Shown here in pieces: positions 1 through 12,117 of a DNA stretch of 64,000 nt. Numbering within the stretch: position 1 is the first letter of the stretch; each line of letters opens with the position of its first letter. A program made the translations under genes and the position numbers. The notes under the pieces are model-generated. The model was not told the DNA's origin, made no database searches, and worked only from the letters and a program-made list of their open reading frames with translations. This DNA is from Agriotes lineatus. Lineage: Eukaryota > Arthropoda > Insecta > Coleoptera > Elateridae. The stretch lies in assembly GCA_940337035.1 (NCBI GenBank), contig CALNHX010005196.1, positions 1 to 64,000 of the forward strand, read 5' to 3'.

Positions 1-1991
1 ATTTAATAATAAGCCTTATTTATTTAAAAGCTTTTTAAATTCTTTTAGTTTTTTCATACAACTAATTTTTTTTTTGTAAAAAATAGCTGTACCGTACATC
101 ATAAAGACAATTTTCTGGGGGTCATAGAGGACATTGAAACGTACACATACAAACTTTTTTCCTTTAAATCTTTTCTCGCCGAGTTATACTCTTCTAAAGA
201 AGGTGGTTATATTAGAACTATTTAATGAAGAAGAATTTGATTATACAAAAATATATACTCGAAATCTTAATTTATTCCAAAGCTTTTCTAGTTTTTTTGT
301 CAAACTCATAGTTATTGAGTAAAAAAGTACTTCACGCACGGCACAGTTATTCATCGAAATGAGGGATTTTTTTGTTGTACACAAGAAATATCAGTTGTAT
401 AGATAACTAAAGCGAACTAAAAAGTTTTAAATAAATAAGACTTTTCATTAGATATTTTTTATAATCAAATTCATGTCCCTTAATTTTTTTTAATAAAAAC
501 ATATATAAGGGTTACCAATTTTAACCTCTTAGAGTCATACGTAAAAATTAAAAAGCATTTTATAAATAAGGGCTTCCAAGAACAATTTCAAAAATATACC
601 TGCGCGATATCAGTAAAGTTAGCTGAGGATGCCTGCAAAAAAATCTACGAAGGAAAGCGTTACACAAAATCTAGGCTTAGCGTACAAATTGCTCTCTGAC
701 AAAGTTAACGATCAAGGCAGGCTTCGAAAACGGTAGCAACATTTGGGAGATTTATGCATTAAATGCCATATTGGTTTTAATAGATGGTTCTTTTCCATCT
801 GATTTATTTTCTGAGCCTCTAATTCTTGTTCAAGGGGTTTCATTATTGCACTAATTTTTGTTCCTTTACTTTGCTCGTCGAAAAGACAAAGAAAGTGTTG
901 TAATCGCAAAACAATCACCTTCAGATCTTCAGATTTTCACGTTTTAGGGTCTCTAGATGACGAAATCAAGTTTTCTCAATTCCGTCTGTTTGTCTGTCTG
1001 TCTTACTACCTGTTGCCGGTGTAACTCAAAAACTATTTGTTGAAGGAAGACGATATCTTCCATGGAGATTACATGTCTACCTGACATGAAACCGAGAAAA
1101 TTTTGGTCAAAAATATACAGAGTGAGCTACAAATTAATTGTGGTTTATGTATGCTTTAACTGAGAAGTAGATTAAAGTAATAATTTGCACATAGCTCAGG
1201 CTTTATCCTTAACGAGAATGGAACCCAAGAGATATAGGGTAAATGTTGTAAAAGAGGCACACAATTCGCTTACAACTACAATTTGTTTAAATTTGACAAA
1301 AGCACCAGAGGTGTAGGAAACCATATTGGGATGCTGCGATCTTAGCTAGAGTTGGAATGTAACATCTCAAATATTTATTATGCCCAATACACTCTTGCAC
1401 CTTCTTCTATTTTTAGGTAAATCCAATTCTTAAATTGCTCTTTGTTTCTTCTCATCACATCCTGCCGAGGTATTGCTTTCGACGTTGACCATTTTTAAAA
1501 TAAATAATTTTTGTCGAAATTGCTCAATCAATCGTTACTAACCCAAAAATATATGAAAGGCCTCGTAAAACTACATACATTTGTAATAACAATAGCTTCT
1601 TTTGAGGTCGGAAAATTAATAAAGGACGAGTATGTCAGATTAGCGTAGTGGACAATCGAGTCGAAGTCGCGAATGAATCTCAATCCTGGCAAGGTTTTTT
1701 TTCAAACCCTCAAAAATGCAAATGCAAATTTGTACATGTTCTCATCTTTAAATTTCAAACGTCACATTATCGGGGCTGTTTGCCCAGTTGATATTTTCCG
1801 CTAAATATATTGGTACATCGCCAAACAGTAAGCAAAAGTTGCAGTTTGTGGTGAAACGTTGCCAGAGAAATAATCTACGAAATATGTGGCCAGTAGTGAT
1901 TTCAAATGTAAAATAGCGGAAAAGAACTAAACAAGAAAGCATATTTACAAAAATTATAAGAAATCAGTACAGTACCAGAAAAGATATCAGT
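1..1991. other. AT-rich DNA, no gene recognised
   Basis: No coding exon, RNA gene or intact mobile element was recognised here. The open frames are short and have no recognisable motifs. Around 930-1130 a CTGT-rich stretch followed by a phrase like 'aactcaaaaac' loosely resembles the arms of the palindromic element seen at 25140-25300 and 57180-57290, so a decayed relative is possible but not shown. Confidence 0.5.
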
Positions 1992-2123
1992 AGAAGAGCA
2001 CTGTAATGGATTCCGCAAGAAAGAAAACGAGTGGGGCAGCGAAAGAAGGCGCTAAGGAGAACCATCGAAATCGAGTCTGAAAAGACATAGACACAGTTGG
2101 CACATCTTGCACGAGCTATGAAA
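1992..2123 (+). pseudogene. 3' end of a non-LTR reverse transcriptase (fragment)
   Basis: Read on the plus strand, this fragment gives ALxWIPQERKRVGQRKKALR followed by a basic helix-like tail. That matches the extreme C terminus of many LINE endonuclease/reverse-transcriptase proteins, where a W-N-P-x-G-x-R-x-R-G-R-P-type block precedes a W-R-R stretch. An in-frame TAA falls inside the motif and a TAG a little further on, so it is dead. Nothing upstream of it on this strand is recognisable as reverse transcriptase. The family is known for this tail; which LINE it came from is not clear. Confidence 0.55.
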
Positions 2124-2695
2124 ATATAAAAAGTACATGTCACTATCTTATCCCTATGTCTCTCGAGAGAATAATGAGATAGAAAAAAACGAAGACGAAA
2201 AAGAGTGTGGCGAAGTGCTCAGAAAAACTGCATCAAATACATTTGTACCCTATAAGTTTTGAATTGGGAGTGAATGATAATTCACTTATTGGGGGCTGGA
2301 TCGCAACTTATTGTCTTCAAAATCACTGGATATTCAACCCTTAATTGGTGCGGTGCGCTCTTTTATGGAAATCTTTGCATTAATTGATGGTTAATAGTCA
2401 GCATCAAGTCTTGGTTTGTCGACCGTTTCAATACTTTTTTTAATTTTTTTTCTTCTTCTTTCTCATTTCCATTTATGCCTCACGACGCCGGCGTTGGGAT
2501 CTCTAGCCATTTCCGGTAGTTGTTACGGTCTCTCGTCATTCTTCTGATTTCTTGGATGTTTTTTCTCTTTTCCTGGCCGCCTCCTTGATGTTATCTTCCC
2601 ATTTTGTTCGGGGTCTACCTCTTTTTCTTCTTCCTTCTGCGCTCATCTCGTAGACGATCTTGGGGTGTCTTTCAGCACCCATGCGATTGAGCTGT

Positions 2696-3276
2696 TTATA
2701 GGTACCACTTTAACTGTTTCAATTCTATCTCTTTTACGACTGGTTGTTGGTTTAACGCTTCTCTTATGCTCTTGTTTCTTATTCGATTTCTTCTCGTTTT
2801 GCGCAGTACTCTTAGCAGGTATTTCATCTTCGAAGCTTTTACTTGTGATCGAAGCTTGTTCAGCATCGACTCTGGTCCATAGAGTAACGTTGGAATGAAT
2901 ATTGTTTTGTATAGATGCATTTTATCTTTGGTGCTTAGTTCCTTTTTGGCTATCACGCTGTTGTTTATTTGATAGTACAGTTTATTTGCTTTACTTACGC
3001 TATTCTTATTTCTTCCTCTATTCGTCCGCTACATATTTGATTTGACTTTCTTCTAAGTTTATCTATGCACTTACTTCTCGGCCTTCTTTTGTTAAGTGCA
3101 GTTGTTTGCTTTTTCATATTTATCGGCATTCCCTTCTCTTCCAGGTTGTTTTTCCATACGTTTATGTTATTTTGTAGTTGCCTTGTATTGTAAATTAGGT
3201 GTTTTGTCTTTCTGACTTCGTTTTTACATTTACTTATTATGCTTAAGCTATTGCCTTCTTTGACTTCCTTCTCCAT
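2696..3276 (-). pseudogene. LINE reverse-transcriptase C-terminal fragments
   Basis: Two adjoining minus-strand frames make up the RT C terminus. The upstream one (2995-3276) contains LQNNINVWKNNLEEKGMPIN, the segment that follows the YADD box in this LINE group. The downstream one (2696-2956) contains LYKTIFIPTLLYGPES and a basic KTRRNRIRNKSIREAL block, both typical of the thumb and connection region. Further up, at about 3430-3830, minus-strand text still reads as TPGEDPIALELLKKG and a box like KKDDTTNCEKYRTICLS, which are RT motifs. Stops and frame changes separate them all. Confidence 0.75.
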
Positions 3277-4145
3277 GTTAAATTTTTCAGATTTTTATCT
3301 GGTTTACTTTACTGCTCCTAAAACCTTTTTATTCATAACTTTAAATATTTTTATGAGCTTTTTACTTGTTTACAGTTCTTCTAGTGCACTTCATGTTTGT
3401 TCTCCAGGTGTTTGACCAAAAGCTGCCTTAAGGTCTAGGAAAATTACGAACATTTATCTGTATTGTCTAGAACCTTATTTGTTATTGGTCTAATTAATTG
3501 TATATATGTGGTCTTGTGTTTGTGTTCCCGTGCGAAAGGCCGCTAGCTCATCTTCTGAGTACATTTTAGACACTACTAGCGATAGACATATTGTCCGGTA
3601 TTTTTCACAGTTTGTTGTGTCGTCCTTTTTATGTAGAGGGACAATGGTGTTTCTTTCCCCGTCAGATGGTATTTTTTCAGCTTCCCATGTTTGTTGGAAG
3701 ATATATTTTAACCACTTATTTATTACTTAACCCCTTTCTTAAGTAATTCAAGTGCAATAGGATCCTCTCCTGGGGTTTTAGCATTTTGGGTAGTTTTAGT
3801 AGCCATTGTTATTTGTTCCTCTGTTATGCCACTTTCTTCCTATTCGTTTCGATTTTCGTGTCCATAGTTTTGTGCTTTTATTTCTTGATAGCTTTTGTTA
3901 CATTTTGGAATTTGGTTTTGAACACTAGTTCTCTCCAGGAATTTAGGATTCCTTTTGTTGTTGTTTTAAGACCTCCTTTTTGATTTACAATATTTCGTAT
4001 TGGCTGTAATGAGTTGCCCTTCAGCCTTTTTATCACATTCCAAAATTGTGATTTTCTTTGTAATTTCCTTATATTTTTCTTCCGAACTCCTTCTATGTTG
4101 GACATTTCGCGTGTTTTACAGCTTCTTTTGCTTCATTTCGGTTTT

Positions 4146-4475
4146 TCATATAGTTTCGTTTGTCTTCATCTCTATTTGAGCTTTTGAATCTACTTCATAT
4201 CTCATGGCTCTAGTTATAATAATATAATCTATCATACTTTTGTACTCTAAAGTTTCGGCCTCATATGTTATCTTATGAATATTTTTGTATTTGTATAGTG
4301 TATTCCCAATTAGGAGTTGATTAGGGATACAGAAATCTATCATTCTCTTTCCGTTGTTATTTATTTCTCCTTCTAGACCATACTGCCCCATTGTTCCGTA
4401 TCCTATTTCCTTATTGTTGCCCAAATGAGCGTTCCAGTATCCCATAATTGTGACATGGCGGTTCTTATTCTGCAT
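4146..4475 (-). pseudogene. LINE endonuclease domain fragment
   Basis: The 109-residue frame has the LINE endonuclease signature: xxNAHLGNN near residues 14-21, a GKRMIDFCIPNQLLIGNT-like block in the middle, and ETLEYKSMIDYIIITR near the end, corresponding to the family motifs G-D-x-N-A, N-G-x-x-L-x-x-F and I-D-Y. The catalytic aspartate of the G-D-W/F-N-A motif has become tyrosine (GYWNAH), which should abolish nicking activity. It lies in the expected position upstream of the RT pieces of the same element. Confidence 0.75.
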
Positions 4476-5035
4476 TTTCTCTAGAGTTTTTTCTAAAATT
4501 GATCTTTGTCATGAAGTTGGCACTCCCAGTTGGGGTGAATATTTGGATCACTCCTACTTTTTCTTGCAGTCTAGGTTAACAGTGATTATTCTGGAGTTAA
4601 TGGTTTTCCAATTTTTTTTCTTTGTTTCCAGCTCATTGTTGAGTATTATACCAACTCCTTCTGTTGCTCTATGGCCTACAGGGGTTCCAGTGTATACCCT
4701 TTGTCCAACTCCTTTCCCTTCTTTTTAACTTCTACTATCTCTAAAATTTGTAGTTTATATTTCTTTATTTCCTCCACTATTTGGACTTCCTTTCTTGTGA
4801 GGGATGTGATATTCCACGTTCCAATTCCTTTTCTCGCGACTCGTCCTCGTTCTATCCCTCTATGTACGAGGCTTTGGTTTTTTCTTTGAATCTACAGTGA
4901 TTCGTCCAGCCGCAAGGGCTCCGTTACCTCGGGGCCTTTGGTCCACGGCCGCTTATTGTAAATATTCAGGGCAATCTTATCTCCAGGACTTCCCCCATCC
5001 ACCGCCGCTCTCTTAGGAGTGAGGTCTCCCGAGAA

Positions 5036-8000
5036 GTTTTTGTTTAATTCACGAGAGATAAATAATTTAAAAGTGTTTTTGTTAGTTGTGAGGCAATATA
5101 TCTCTTATAATTTTTAAATTTAAATTATTACATCAATTATTTATAGAACAATTTCTAGCCCACTATAAAAGCTATTTTACAGATCCAACTTTATTCAAGA
5201 TGGTATAGTTAGTTGTAGTTAATAGTTTTTTTTATAACCTAATGAAAACGTGCCAGCTATTTCGATAAATTAAAAAATAGTATTATATTTTTCATTTATT
5301 TTATACAAAATATATCTTCCTAACATATATATTAAGCAATATTCTTACGTTCCTCATTAGAATCTGCCCTGAAAAGCGTTCGTAAAAATAATGGAGTCTG
5401 TTCGCAATCTGTTAAGCCATAATATACTATTGATTCATTTGTTCACCATATTCATAGGTTCCTCTTGCACATCCTTTTTTGTTGCTTAGTTTTTTTACTG
5501 GCCTTTCCCTCTTTCCCAAAAAGCTTTCGAAGAGCTTTTTACATTAAAATAGTCTATTATAGTTCTTGGATATAATGTATTTCGCTCCCTCAAATGCTGT
5601 AAATTTATGGAAACCTGAAAAGTAACATTAAAAGTAAAAAATTATTTATTTGAATCAAAACTAGTGTTGATTCTTCGTAAGTTTTTATGACGTCGTTTCC
5701 CTATGTACGGCATTTTCGTTTACACCCTCTATATATGATAAGTATGAAAAGCAAGTTTTGTCTATCTGAAAATGGTGAACGATCTTAAGTAATCCTAAAA
5801 ATTGACAAAATTTATCTGTAATTAACGACACTCAATTTTGTAAAATAATTTTTCCAGTTAATCTACTTTTTTTACTACTTACTGATATTTTTATTTGATC
5901 TAAATATTTATCATTACGGTCGGCACTACTGTGTTTTACAGACACATACATAGTTCCAACCACTCTCAAATACCCAGAGAAGCTCTAATATAACGTTATA
6001 CTTGTCACACTCTTTTTTGGTAATACTTGTTACACTCCGTATAGCATAATATGATAACGGCATATCACATTGAAAGTACCGTGCAACAGATTACAAACAC
6101 TACATGTGTCTTAAGCAACTGGCGTCCCAAATAGTGCATGGCGAAAACCGTTCCAATTAAACTTCTAAAATATGCAAGGACTGTTAGGACTACACAGTTT
6201 AATTGTCAATTTCAAGCTGATAATTTCTTTTGTTTAAATCCAACACTATAAAAACCGATCTCAATTTTAGATTTATTACAATTATTGGATTGGATGATAG
6301 TTCCCATCAGTAGCCTTATTTATTTGATGTTGATCCAGACGTACCCGTCATTTTTTGTCTTTTTTCTTAATTGAGACCAGGTTGCTCAACTTTTGGTTGA
6401 TTGGACAGGTTCGCGTAACTTATAAATTTTAACTTATACCTTTATCATTTCAGTATTCAGCCTCTATTTTAGGTTTATATTTGAAAGTTAGCGGTAATGA
6501 TCTGCCTCACCTTAGCTTTTCTAAGCGCCACTAATTAGATGTATAAATTTAAAGGTGGTTTTTTACTGTCACCGTAGATATTGAGAATTGCAGGTGTACG
6601 TTTCAGTTGGACTCTTTCATTCCCCCCCCCCCCTGTGTTATGTGATGTTTCTTGGTTTTGTTGGTTTCTGCTAAAAGAGTTATGTTGATAAATTAGCCCT
6701 GAGAGCTCGATATTTACCTGATAATTTAAGTATCCGTTTTAAGGTTTCGGAAGTTAGGTGTGCCGTCAGGAATTTTCTGTTAAGTTACCAAGCCTGGATA
6801 ACTATAACAAACAGGTTGTGTTTCGTGTCCCCACTGGTGTAACTTTAATTGGCAGTTTGTTCACACTAATGCGTTATTTGGTGTATCCAGTCTAATTTGC
6901 TTGTGATATATCATATTGCCTCAGCTGACCAGACGTGTTCTGTTGAGTTTTGGCGTATTGTCCAATCTACTACGCGAAGCTATGGGTTACTTACCGTGAG
7001 TTCTGACACGGTTCTACTGTTATTTTGACCCATTGTAGTGGTAAAATCGCTTAACGGCGTCCCCAACTTCGACTTATCGGTTGTATTTTGTTTGTTTTCT
7101 TTAGCAATTGGATAACTTCCGGCCGAATTGTTAAAAACTAATCATCGACATTTTCGACATCTCGTGTCTCGCCCTTTAGGAGAGATTTCAGTCGGCGATC
7201 GCTATGTCTTCGTAATTTTTACCAGTTCTTATCATTGAATTAAGTAATTGGAATCGGTGAGAAACATCTGTGAGGTGGATTTATATGAAAACAGCAGTGG
7301 TGAGTAGTGGCGTGAACGCCTATGTTCGCAATTTGGCTTTACATATTTTAATTTTGAGCATCTCCTCTAGACATTGCAATACTGAGTCCGTTATACATTT
7401 GAAGTGAGTAGTTTTTCCCACATGCTTTCCGCATTTGTACAATAATGGTGCCTTTATGGTTACAGAGCTTCTACTAGTTCTTCTAGACGTGTTAGAATTT
7501 TCCAGATATTTGGATTTTCATATGAAAGGCTTTACTTTTCTTTTTGGTTGAATTTTGTATCTAGTTTGTATATGGATTTTCCAGTTTATGAATTTGGTGA
7601 TTATTACAACTCAGTTTTGATGTCACTTTCGTATACGTTAACACCGTTCTACCTAGCAGCTAGGCATGGTTGAATCCACATCAATAACTAAATATTTTTG
7701 CCGCAATTCTCAAATAAATATACGAATAGATGATATTAAAAATTTCCTGCTTATGTCGGTTTTACCATTTATGGATTAATACAGGAATCATGTATATGCG
7801 TATTTTTTACGTATCTTGCACTTTGTTTATTTGTGTGTTAAACTTACATTTTAAATTATAGATAACAGACGTTACGCTGTTAGCGCAGCATGCACATGCC
7901 GGGGGGTTAGTATTGGGTTTAATTCAATTACGTAGGTATTTTGTCTTTAAATACATTAGATACAATATTTTGTTTTGACACAAAAGCTACTCTCTTATAT

Positions 8001-8601
8001 TACCTGTCTGTATGTAGACATTGAAAATAAATATCATTTTAATTGCGCCGTATTTATGCATTTTTTATAACAGGTTGTAGCTAATCAAGAGCTTGCGTCT
8101 GCTAAATGTAATTTTGAGATATCCTTTTTCAATGTAAGTTGCGATTATCCTAGCACCAGCTTAGATTCACAAGTTGTCGAACAAACAAGTTGGTGATGCC
8201 CATATTTGATTTTGATCATTGTAGTATTAATCCACTCCCTCTTCCGAAGTAGCCCAGCTGGAACGTTGAAAGCTATTGGTTACGGGAATATTTTAGGTAT
8301 TTACAGCTCACTATCCGGCGTATATTAAAGGGTTGTAAGACTATTGTTAATTTATTTTATTGCAATTGCGTATTAGAGCGTTCAGTGGTCATAACGTTTA
8401 GTTTTATATAGTTTGACCTAATATTCAGTTGCGACAATTGATATATAGTATCATAAGATCTAGTATCGTAATTCATATTTCTAATTTTTCTGTTAGCTTT
8501 CTCATTTGTTTTCAAACAAGTAGACCAACGTAATTATAATAATAAAAGTAAGAGTAAGACAGTGTAAACTAACTTTGATATAAGTTTGTAACGACCATCA
8601 G
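5036..8601. other. Intergenic or intronic AT-rich DNA
   Basis: About 3.5 kb with no recognised coding exon or element. It precedes the first visible peroxidase exon, so part of it may be an intron of that gene. I looked for the peroxidase motifs expected upstream (the W-G-Q-x-x-D-H-D box and the R-x-x-H-S box) and did not find them. A ten-base C run lies at about 6623-6633. Confidence 0.5.
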
Positions 8602-9761
8602 CATGTTAAATTACCGACGAGAGATGCAAAGAAACATCCCTCTAAGCGACTGGATGACTCGGCCTATGATCTTGCAGCAGAGCAATAACTACGACCAGCT
8701 TTTGTTAGGCCTGACAGATCAACCAATGCAAGTTCTGAACAATCACTTTACAGAGCAGGCAAGTTGTAATTGTAAGGTGATGTGTAACAAATATTAACGA
8801 TACAAGTTTGATTATGAGCATCTTAACGACACGAGTTTGATTTCCAAAGACGAGGCGGTGAGTCGAGTTTTGCGGCAATCAAACGAGTCTCGTTAAGTAC
8901 CATAAGCAAACGTGTATTGTTCAATATTTTATCTTCATCGATAAATTATAGTTCAATGTATTTCTTTATACCAAAAGAGTGAGGTAATAAATCTCTTAAC
9001 GATACTAAAATTAATTTGGTTGAGAGTCTATAACAACACTGATGAAGATAATATAAATTAATAACCTTCCAGCTAACAAATCTGATGTTCCACAACGAAA
9101 AGCCATACGGCCTTGACTTGATGAGCATAGACATTGAGAGAGGAAGAGATTACGGGTTGGCTCCCTACACTCACTATTTGGAAGTGTGCACTGGATACAA
9201 GACTACAAAATTTCAAGATTTGCATTGGGTCATCCCAAAAGAGGTAAAATCTTTAAACCTGGTATTTTTAAGAATGACCACGCCGGTTTTAGCATGTCAG
9301 AAAGTTGGAACGTTTCTATAAATCGGTGAAAGATATCGATTTGATGGTTGGAGGTTCGCTGGAAAACGCAGTAGCTAAAACCAGATTGGGGCCCACCTTC
9401 TTATGCATCACCACAGAGCAATTTTACAGAAAGAAATGGGGGGATAGGTTTTGGTACGAAGTAGAAAACCAGCCCCATAGTTTCACTGAGCGTAAGAAAT
9501 CGTTTGCAAATTATTTACCACTTTTGTTACACTTTGAATGTTGCAGCTCAGCTTGGCGAGATTAGAAAAGCTTCACTATCGAGGTTTATATGCGACAACA
9601 GTGATAATATAACTCACATCGCTGTGAATAGCTTTATCTCACCTTCACCAACGTAAGAACTTTCTGATAGATTGATCTATAACTGATGGAATCGATTTTT
9701 CAGCAACAAGATAGTTCCGTGTAGCAGTATTCCAGCCATAGATCTGGATAAATGGAAATAG
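8602..9761 (+). CDS. Animal haem peroxidase, C-terminal five exons (partial)
   Basis: Haem peroxidases of this family use hydrogen peroxide to oxidise substrates; insect members act outside the cell, for example in eggshell or cuticle cross-linking. Five exons splice in frame to about 230 residues: 8602-8758, 9073-9243, 9293-9491, 9547-9652 and 9704-9761 (TAG). Visible family motifs are IPLSDWM, HFTEQLTNLMF, GLDLMSIDIERGRD, YKSVKDIDLMVGG, LGPTFLCITTEQFYRKKWGD, GDRFWYE, IRKASLSRFICDN and VPCSSIP. Family members usually have 600-800 residues, so the N-terminal half with the distal and proximal haem histidines is missing here and may lie upstream or be lost. The first intron has a GC donor (CAG|GCAAGT); the other three, 49-55 bp, are GT-AG. 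The usual RGRDHG motif reads RGRDYG. No stop or frameshift is present in the spliced frame. Confidence 0.9.
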
Positions 9762-9816
9762 CGAATTAAGTGAATTGATAGAGGCAAAAATTATTTACTT
9801 GGCTAGGTAAAATTGT

Positions 9817-9822
9817 AATAAA
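9817..9822 (+). terminator. Poly(A) signal of the peroxidase gene
   Basis: A canonical AATAAA starts 56 bases after the peroxidase TAG stop. This spacing fits a short 3' UTR. Cleavage would be expected within roughly 30 bases downstream. Confidence 0.6.
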
Positions 9823-10422
9823 CTACTAATCCTACCTGTAAGTTTTTCAGTAACCAACTTAAACCTTAAATCCCTCGGGAGTATTTGCTGAGAATATTCT
9901 ATGTTAAAAGTTATAATTAATGTACAAAGTACACGACAATGTTCAGATCTCTGTTTTTACAAAATTAATTGTATTTTTGAAAAAACGAAACATTGAAATA
10001 TTTTTATTGTTGACATATGATTGTTCGTACTTTTCTATAATTATTAATAAAACAAATAAATAAGTTAAAAGTCTTAAACCTCAAATGTTTTATATCTACG
10101 ATTTTTTGTTAGGTATCGATAAGAAAAATGTGTAAACCAAGTCGTGGATCTGAGTACTACAGGTAAAATATATTCGAAAGTTGCCCACCCATTGAATTTA
10201 AATATCCTGTTTTGCCTTCATAAATTTTCGCCAGCGTTCGATACAGATTCGACGAACCCAGACGTCGCCGGTTTTTTTTCGGCAGCCTAATTGACCTAGC
10301 AGGCTTTAAATTTAATGTCGATGACTTTTGCCTATGCAATGACTGAATACACAATTTTGTGATGAATTTCTCGGTTGCCACATTTCTTTTTTCGAAAATC
10401 AGTTGATTTCTGCTTCTAAAAC
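9823..10422. other. Short intergenic stretch
   Basis: AT-rich DNA between the peroxidase 3' end and the hAT-like element. It has another AATAAA-type cluster around 10045-10055, which could be an alternative poly(A) site. Nothing else was recognised. Confidence 0.45.
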
Positions 10423-11445
10423 CAGGTCCGTAGCTAGGTATAGGCCGAGTAGGCCCCTGCCTACAGGCGCAAGCGGCAAGGTGCCCCCAAAATGGCACTT
10501 AAAAAAATTATTTCGTACTAATAAAAAACAAATAAACAAGTGCCAAATTTTACAAATAAATTACTTTGTAATATTAACGATTTTAGTCCAAATAATGCTA
10601 ATTATAGTAATGCGAATTGCGCCCCATCTGGTCGATACATTACATTGCCTTGTGCAATTTGCAAAGGAAATGTTATATGTCTACCAGATGGTACAGCGTT
10701 TATTTTATAGTTCTCACCTATATCAATCAAAGCCCACCGCATAGGTAGCCTTATTCTAATTATAAAATTGTTTCTATTTCTAAAACAATGTAGGTACAGC
10801 AGTGGCGACAAACTAACTTAAATTTTTAACAACTTTTGAAGCGGGTTCACTGATATTACATATACATTCACTGCTTTGGGCTCATTGCTGATACAGTCGT
10901 CCATTGCAACAATCAGCAGAACACCACATACGATTTTGAGAGCTTACTTTTTCCACGACTATGTTATTTTTCGCTATAATTATTTTTCCGGTAGAATTTG
11001 TGCAATTTAAAACACTTCTGCGACCTTACACGATGGTAGCTTTTATTTAAAAAAAAAAGAATAATTGAAATTGGCCTAATGCAAGGCTTATACTACGGGC
11101 CGACAGAAAAAGCTTCACGTTTTAAATATATTGATTATTACAAAACAGTATGAGAGTGTGGCTTCGAATACAGAACCTTATTCTACTTTCATATGTTACT
11201 ACGCATAATTGTAATGCTACCTGGTTTATTTGTGGTAGTTTAGCATTCATTAATTTTGCCCTTATAAATGGTAGCTATTTGACTGGGCCAGGTTCGCTTT
11301 GTATTTATACCTACACTGATTTAAAGAAGGTACTTCAACATAAATAACATTTATTGCCGACTAAGAACAGTTGGAAAATAACTAAATAGATAATTCATAA
11401 ATATGTGCAAAGTAAATTTTATTTTAACATAAATCTCTTCGGTAA

Positions 11446-12117
11446 GCAATGGTAAAAAAGCGAAGGTTGATTAAGACAGCCAAAATTCTTCCATGCTGAT
11501 TATAATCAGCAACATTTATGTTTAATGTAACGTTTCGTTATCTTAAAATAACTTCATCAGACATCGATACAGAAATAAAATAGCAGTTATACAAAAATTA
11601 TCAAATCATTTTAACAATAAGGTGTATTGATTAAAATAACTTCAGACTTCGATACAGACCTAAAATAGTAGTTATACAAAAATTAACAAATCATTCTAAC
11701 AAAAGGATGTATGGGGAGGTATTAACACTCCCCTATCTTGTATTTAAATCGTAATTCATCGGGATGGATAGAGATTCAAAACTTTTACAATATTACGTCC
11801 CGATGAATTACTATTTAAATACAAGATAGGAAAGTGTTAATTCCTCCCCATACATCCTTTTGTTAGAAAGATTTGATAATTGTTGTAAACTACTATTTTA
11901 AGTCTGTATCGAAGTCTGATGAAGTTATTTTAATCATTACATCTTATTGTTAAAATGATTTGATAATTTTTGTATAACTACTATTTTATTTCTGTATCGA
12001 TGTCTGATGAAGTTATTTTAAGATAGCGAAACGTTACATTAAACATAAATGATGCTGATTATAATCAGCATGGAAGAATTTTGGCTGTCCTAATCAACCT
12101 TCGCTTTTTTTCCATTG
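11446..12117. repeat. Long palindromic repeat (foldback MITE)
   Basis: The two halves are imperfect inverted copies. Left arm landmarks such as GAAGGTTGATTAAGACAGCC and TGCTGATTATAATCAGCA return as reverse complements at the right end, with the centre near 11790. The arms are over 300 bp and carry tandem-like variants of a phrase with CTGATGAAGTTATTTTAAGA. A direct repeat, AAATCTCTTCGGTA, flanks the palindrome near 11431 and 12166. No protein is encoded. Confidence 0.85.

Larger units (their letters stand above)
2436..5035 (-). mobile_element. Degenerate RTE-like non-LTR retrotransposon (LINE)
   Basis: A minus-strand LINE of about 2.6 kb keeps its domains in the expected order. From its 5' side (high coordinates) come a GC-richer leader with a short apparent reading frame near 4890-5035, an apurinic-type endonuclease (about 4146-4475), reverse transcriptase (about 3400-3830) and the RT C terminus (about 2696-3276). 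The 3' end at about 2436-2460 is a tail of GAA units plus A, read on the minus strand. Each domain is in a different frame with several stops, so it is inactive. Type 'endonuclease-reverse transcriptase' proteins of this kind are common in insects; the RTE assignment is from memory of such proteins and is moderate. Confidence 0.8.

Noticed and set aside
1640..1695. tRNA-like phrase GTAGTGGACAATCGAG followed by AATCTCAATCC
   Set aside because: Box B is too poor and no stems close; not enough for a SINE call.
10157..10811. 113-codon frames on both strands near 10157-10744 as a host gene
   Set aside because: They cover the left TIR of the hAT-like element and a local inverted repeat (about 10615-10705); no protein similarity recognised.
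11446..12117. A complete functional hammerhead ribozyme
   Set aside because: The core order is present but I found no satisfactory stem III with a U-H cleavage site next to it; reported only as a possibility.
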